NCBI RefSeq assembly: GCF_900605495.1
Contig: NZ_LR027602.1
Coordinates: 124,001 to 188,000, forward strand
Direction of reading: 5' to 3'
Length of the DNA: 64,000 nucleotides
Source: Bacilliculturomica massiliensis
GTDB lineage: Bacteria > Bacillota > Clostridia > Peptostreptococcales > Anaerovoracaceae
Position numbers and translations under genes: made by a program. Below, in pieces: positions 60,567 through 64,000 of the stretch. Position 1 is the first letter of the stretch, and each line of letters starts with the position of its first letter. The notes below the pieces were generated by a model that made no database searches, was not told where the DNA came from, and saw only the letters and a program-made list of their open reading frames with translations.

Positions 60567-61535
60567 TGCTTCTCAGATCCCCAGGCCCGCATGATGAACA
60601 GCAAAAACGGCTTTCACTGCTGTTACAATGTGCAGACGGCAGTGGACGCGAAGACACATCTGGTCGCGGCCTTCGAGGTGACCAACCATGCCAACGACCA
60701 GCAGGTGCTTTCCGCCTTCTCCCAGAAGGTCAAGCAGGATCTGAAGACAGAGGTCCTTTCGGTGGTGGCGGACAAGGGGTATGACAGTCAGGAAGAAATA
60801 CTCGCCTGCATCCAGCAGGGCGTATTGCCCTATGTGGGATTCCGCTACGACCAGTCTGAGCGGCTGTTGGTTCTGCCCTATGAGCCCCAGGCGATCACGG
60901 AAGAGCGGCGTCGTTCCACCAGGCCCGAAGACATCCGGGCCTGCCTGCACGCCGGCGTCCTGCCCCAATGCTACGAGGGATCTCACCTGAGCGTGGAGGT
61001 CCGAGCAGAGCGGGCCATCGGCTGCTTCCATCGCGGACTGGACAAAACGACGGTGACCTGCCCCATGGGCCAGACGCTGCGAAAGACCTGTGAAAAGCAC
61101 GGCGGGATCGAATACGCCTGCAGACCGGCCTGCCGACAATGTACGAATCGCTGCACCCCATCGCGCAAGCACAAGGTGGTGCGCTTTGGTCCAGGAACCG
61201 AATATGTAGCCGCACGCATGTACGGAGAAGGGAAACCCGTGATCACTCAGCCGCCGGGCTTTATCCCCCACAATTCGTTTTACCGCAAAAACCGGCCAGG
61301 TCTGACCGTATTGCTGCGGGTGGCGGACGACATACCCAAACAGAAGCTCCGACTGTGCGTGTCGGAGCATCCCTTCGGCACGGTAAAGTGGTCCCACGGG
61401 GCCTACTACTTTCTTTGCAAGGGGATCCAAAAAACCTCGGCGGAAGCGGGGCTTAGTTTTCTTGCGTACAATATGAAGAGAGCCATCAATATGAAGGGGG
61501 TTCCGGCCCTTGTGGAGGCAATGAGGGGGATTTAA
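60567..61535 (+). pseudogene. IS1182-type transposase, C-terminal fragment
   Basis: The frame reads SDPQARMMNSKNGFHCCYNV, the conserved second catalytic-domain block, through VVADKGYDSQEEILACIQQG, SRKHKVVRFGPGTEYVAARM and the last catalytic block LAYNMKRAINMKGVPALVEA. That is the DDE C-terminal half. It has no start of its own and a stop codon upstream of SDPQ, so it cannot form a transposase alone. Together with 59770-60035 it represents one or two decayed copies. Confidence 0.8.
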
Positions 61536-61581
61536 CCCCTCATTTTTCTGTTTTTTTGCCCTTTTTCCTCATTCCAACGTA

Positions 61582-61618
61582 AAAAAACACTGTAAATCTT
61601 GGATTTACAGTGTTTTTT
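61582..61618. terminator. Bidirectional terminator (tRNA-Pro and transposase remnant)
   Basis: A perfect 17-bp stem (AAAAAACACTGTAAATC with GATTTACAGTGTTTTTT) and a 3-base loop, with T runs on both strands. Confidence 0.9.
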
Positions 61619-61639
61619 CCTGTCTTTTCGGACAGTCTA

Positions 61640-61716
61640 TGGTCGAGGTGACAGGATTCGAACCTGCGGCCTTTGCGTCCCGAACGCAACGCTCTACCAA
61701 GCTGAGCCACACCTCG
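61640..61716 (-). tRNA. tRNA-Pro (anticodon CGG)
   Basis: The minus strand folds as a complete cloverleaf: acceptor CGAGGTG/CACCTCG, D arm (GCTCAGCTTGGTAGAGC), anticodon stem TTGCG/CGCAA with loop TTCGGGA (anticodon CGG, codon CCG), and T arm with GGTTCGAATCC. The discriminator A is followed by an encoded CCA (61640-61642). It has its own promoter upstream and shares the bidirectional terminator. No integrase lies nearby, so there is no sign that it is used as an attachment site. Confidence 0.95.
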
Positions 61717-61770
61717 TCGTTGGAATCAGACACATTTTCAATGCGAATCAATGGCACGTGTCAATTAATG

Positions 61771-61799
61771 ATTATACACAAATCACTTCAAAAATACAA
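61771..61799 (-). promoter_or_regulatory. Promoter of tRNA-Pro
   Basis: On the minus strand TTGTAT, 17 bases, TATAAT, about 50 bases upstream of the mature 5' end. Confidence 0.65.
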
Positions 61800-61866
61800 G
61801 TAATATTTCAATTTAATGTGGATTTTTTTCAGATGGAAGGAACGATCACTTGGCGACCGCTCCCGG

Positions 61867-62889
61867 TCATTTCTTTATTTCAAGCATTTTGATCTTGCTG
61901 AAAAGCTGGCGGGTGCTCAGCTGCAGGCGGCGGGAGGCCTCGGCCACGTTGCCTCCGGTCTGTTTGAGGACCCACTCAAGATATTCTTTCTCTGAGCGGT
62001 GCTTGAATTCCTGAAAGGGAATGATCTCGTCAAAGTCTGCGCTCCGCGGGCCGGCAGGCGCGTCCTCGGGAGCGTTCTTGCCGAAGGAGTACAGGACCGG
62101 AAGACCGTCTCTGGTAATGACGCCGTTTTCGGACAGGACCACCATACGGTCGATAATATTTTTCAGTTCGCGGATGTTTCCGAAGTAATCGTAGTTCAGC
62201 AGAAATTCTTTTACGCTGGGTTCGATGGTGTGGATCTGAATGTGATTTTCCGCCTCGGATTTTCTCAGAAAGAAATCGGTCAGATCCTCCAGGTCCTCTT
62301 TGCGCTGGCGGAGCGAAGGCACCTGTATGACTACGGTAGATATGCGGTACAGGAAATCCTCGCGGAAAAGACCGTGCTGGACCATGTCCTTCAGATCCTG
62401 ATGGGTGGCGGAGATCAGGCGGAAGTCGATCTCGATGGGATCGTTGGAACCGATGCGCTCCATCGTCTTGGTCTCCAACACGCGCAGCAGCTTCAGCTGC
62501 GTGGTCTGGCTCATGTCGCCCACTTCATCCAGAAAAAACGTTCCTCCCTCTGAGTATTCAAACTTTCCTTTTTTTGTACCGGTGGCGCCGGTAAAAGCGC
62601 CCTGTTCGTGACCAAAAAGCTCCGATTCCAAAAGTGAATCGGAGAAGGCAGAGCAGTTGACGGCGATAAAGTTGCCCTCCCTGCGGCTGCTGCAGTTGTG
62701 GATATAGCGGGCCAGCACTTCCTTGCCTGTGCCTGATTCACCGGTGAGAAGGATGTTTACGTTGGAGGCCGCCGCTTTCTCACAGAAACGAAGCGTCCTC
62801 CGGAAGGACTCGTTTTTGGTTGAGAGAAAATAAGGGTTCTTTGCAGTACCCTTATAAGAAGCTGTATTGTCTTCCATGGGATGGCGCAT
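61867..62889 (-). CDS. Sigma-54-dependent activator without sensor domain (PspF-like)
   Basis: The product (340 aa) is an AAA+ plus Fis-HTH activator: Walker A GESGTGKE at 50-57, the sigma-54 loop GAFTGA at 97-102, Walker B TFFLDEV, and a C-terminal HTH (NVAEASRRLQLSTRQLFSKI). No PAS, GAF or receiver domain precedes the AAA+ domain, so activity must be set by a partner protein or by expression. The ATG at 62889 has AGGAGG nine bases away; the frame to 63042 is not needed. It diverges from the grd operon with a sigma-54 promoter between, so it is its likely activator. Confidence 0.92.
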   Translation of the reverse strand: MRHPMEDNTASYKGTAKNPYFLSTKNESFRRTLRFCEKAAASNVNILLTGESGTGKEVLARYIHNCSSRREGNFIAVNCSAFSDSLLESELFGHEQGAFTGATGTKKGKFEYSEGGTFFLDEVGDMSQTTQLKLLRVLETKTMERIGSNDPIEIDFRLISATHQDLKDMVQHGLFREDFLYRISTVVIQVPSLRQRKEDLEDLTDFFLRKSEAENHIQIHTIEPSVKEFLLNYDYFGNIRELKNIIDRMVVLSENGVITRDGLPVLYSFGKNAPEDAPAGPRSADFDEIIPFQEFKHRSEKEYLEWVLKQTGGNVAEASRRLQLSTRQLFSKIKMLEIKK

Positions 62890-63331
62890 TGCTGTAATCC
62901 TCCTGTCCGACCGCGGTCTGCTTATCGGTCCGCTAATCGGTCTGTCTGCAGTTCTTTTTAGGAAAGTGTATAACGGAGAATAGGTTCCGTCAAGTAAAAT
63001 GAGTGATTTTTCACAAAAAAGCGTGAAGAAAACTGCCTGCATATGAAGTAAATGACATGGCGGATGTCGGAAATATCTGCAAATTTCACCCGTGTGCGTC
63101 GGTGATCATGAAAAAAATCACTGTAATCAGAAAAAATACAAACTCTGAAAACGTTAAAGTTTAAACGATCTTTTCCTGCTAAAGAAAAAAACAACCGGCT
63201 TATGGATGAAAACGATAGGTTGTGGCATGGCGATTGCTTATATCTATGGACAGAAGGTGTTACACGGAGCAGACGACGGTGAAGCCGGCGTGGAAGGCCG
63301 AGCGTAACACGGGAGAGAGGAGGAGTGTGTG
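62890..63331. other. Divergent regulatory region between the activator and grdX
   Basis: No gene is supported. It holds the -24/-12 promoter (separate entry) and candidate enhancer sites: GTGA-TTTT-TCAC at 63003-63014, GACAT-N5-ATGTC at 63054-63068, GTGAT...ATCAC at about 63101-63120, and CGTTAAAGTTTAAACG at 63152-63167. The last has the same 16-base form as the sites at 11547 and 11580. Confidence 0.5.
63223..63238 (+). promoter_or_regulatory. Sigma-54 (-24/-12) promoter of the grd operon
   Basis: TGGCATGGCGATTGCT matches TGGCAC-N5-TTGCW with the correct 10-base gap between GG and GC. The leader to grdX is about 85 bases. Confidence 0.85.
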
Positions 63332-63724
63332 ATGGCGCTGCTGATCACAAATAATGACAAAGCGAAAAAGTTTTGCATGGACTGCCGAAAAGAGGTTGAG
63401 GTCATTTATCTGGCGGATGGTACGTATCTGGATGTTTTGCTTCGGACCAGAGATTACGTCCACCGTGGATATCGGCTGCTGACCCACCCGCTGTGCGGCA
63501 GTGTGAAGCCGAATCAGACTCCTTACCGGTCGGTGCTTCTGGAGAAGCAAAGCGCTCGTGAAGAAAATTTCAGGAGTGTGGAGCTCATCGAAAACAGCAT
63601 CGACGCTGCCAGAAAGTTTATGAGAAATCGCGGAACGCCTCGCTGGAACGAGAGGACCAGAGAGGATTTCAAGACGGTGGATCTTTCCTTTCTCACCGTG
63701 TACGAGCAGCGCAACTACGTGTAA
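63332..63724 (+). CDS. grdX: GrdX-family protein
   Basis: The product (130 aa) matches GrdX, the small protein of unknown role that opens glycine-reductase operons: ALLITNNDKAKKFCMDCRKE, then DYVHRGYRLLTHPLCGSVKP and NQTPYRSVLL are the conserved blocks. The ATG at 63332 stands eight bases from AGGAGG; a GTG three bases earlier is less suited. It is the first gene after the sigma-54 promoter. A gap of 81 bases separates it from grdE. Confidence 0.88.
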   Translation: MALLITNNDKAKKFCMDCRKEVEVIYLADGTYLDVLLRTRDYVHRGYRLLTHPLCGSVKPNQTPYRSVLLEKQSAREENFRSVELIENSIDAARKFMRNRGTPRWNERTREDFKTVDLSFLTVYEQRNYV

Positions 63725-63805
63725 GGCCGCAGCGCGGCGGACCCGGGAGCGGGAAAGCGGCGGGCAGGTATGGTCACTCAGGGCAGATTGCAGGAGGTGT
63801 TACAT

Positions 63806-64000
63806 TTGAAACTGGAGTTAGGCAGGATCAAAATCCACGATGTACAGTTCGGACCGGAGACAAAAGTCGAGAAAGGCGTGCTGTACGTAAATAAAGAAGA
63901 GATCGAAAAGCTGGTACTTGAGGATGAGCGTCTGATCGGGGCCCAGGTGGAACTGGCCAGACCCGGCGAGTCGGTTCGGATCGCGCCGGTAAAGGATGTT
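63806..64000 (+). CDS. grdE: GrdE-type subunit of glycine (or sarcosine/betaine) reductase, 3' partial
   Basis: The frame starts at TTG 63806, eight bases from AGGAGG, and reads KLELGRIKIHDVQFGPETKV, EKGVLYVNKEEIEKLVLEDE, then VELARPGESVRIAPVKDV to the window edge. This is the N-terminus of the proprotein of the pyruvoyl-containing subunit of reductase component B. Glycine reductase yields acetyl phosphate and ammonia, giving ATP in Stickland fermentation. Sarcosine and betaine paralogues (GrdG, GrdI) start similarly; the grdX neighbour favours glycine. The thioredoxin genes often found between grdX and grdE are absent. Confidence 0.88.
   Translation, partial: MKLELGRIKIHDVQFGPETKVEKGVLYVNKEEIEKLVLEDERLIGAQVELARPGESVRIAPVKDV

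Noticed and set aside
61640-61716. tRNA-Pro as an attachment site of a mobile element
   Set aside because: No integrase or 3'-end duplicate of the tRNA is visible; the neighbouring mobile DNA is a DDE transposase remnant, which does not target tRNAs this way.
61750-61766. TGGCACGTGTC as a sigma-54 promoter
   Set aside because: It matches the -24 half but has no TTGC at -12.

Overview
The window looks like chromosome of an anaerobic, amino-acid-fermenting Clostridia (Firmicutes). The evidence is the start of a glycine-reductase-type operon (grdX, grdE) at the right end, butyrate kinase, three sigma-54 activators, Clostridia-type AGGAGG ribosome sites with frequent TTG starts, and a PBSX/diffocin-like tail cluster. 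By eye the DNA is moderately G+C-rich. A family such as Anaerovoracaceae would fit, but that is a guess; no taxonomic marker gene is present.

Layout. 1-6.2 kb: end of a superoxide dismutase gene, small unknown proteins, an XRE regulator with a membrane tail, an oleate hydratase, a coiled-coil protein with an unusual hairpin leader, and a PhzF-family enzyme. 6.4-16.5 kb: two tandem paralogous PAS-type sigma-54 activators, a GtrII-type membrane protein on the other strand, and an amidohydrolase / APC permease / amidohydrolase operon. The operon is preceded by a consensus -24/-12 promoter and two 16-bp palindromes 33 bp apart, so the activators probably control it. 16.8-28 kb: a CorA transporter, butyrate kinase, a TetR regulator divergent from an HlyD / ABC-2 / ABC-2 / TolC-like export operon without a visible ATPase, a DUF3006 protein, a tandem repeat that looks like structured RNA, an M18 aminopeptidase and a secreted ComEC-like metallo-hydrolase lipoprotein.

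28.5-44.2 kb: a compact contractile phage-tail-like particle (tailocin, PBSX/diffocin type). It has an XRE repressor plus a small ImmA-like protein, four operator copies around a rightward promoter, a sigma-like activator, then sheath, tube, chaperone with a canonical -1 frameshift site, tape measure, LysM protein, hub, baseplate, fibres, amidase and two membrane lysis proteins. Capsid, portal, terminase and integrase genes are absent. The fibre end carries a 13-G tract and a frameshifted fibre cistron.

44.3-57.9 kb: an aldo/keto reductase with a ferredoxin domain, then a signalling block: an EAL protein, a GGDEF protein, a lipoprotein joining a solute-binding domain to a 5'-nucleotidase C-terminal domain, a hybrid histidine kinase and a double-HTH GntR protein. 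A collagen-like protein follows. 57.9-64 kb: a CoA-disulfide-reductase/rhodanese protein, a broken IS1182-type transposase interrupted by an ArsR-like fragment, tRNA-Pro(CGG), a PspF-like sigma-54 activator without a sensor domain, and divergently a consensus sigma-54 promoter leading into grdX and grdE, which runs off the window.
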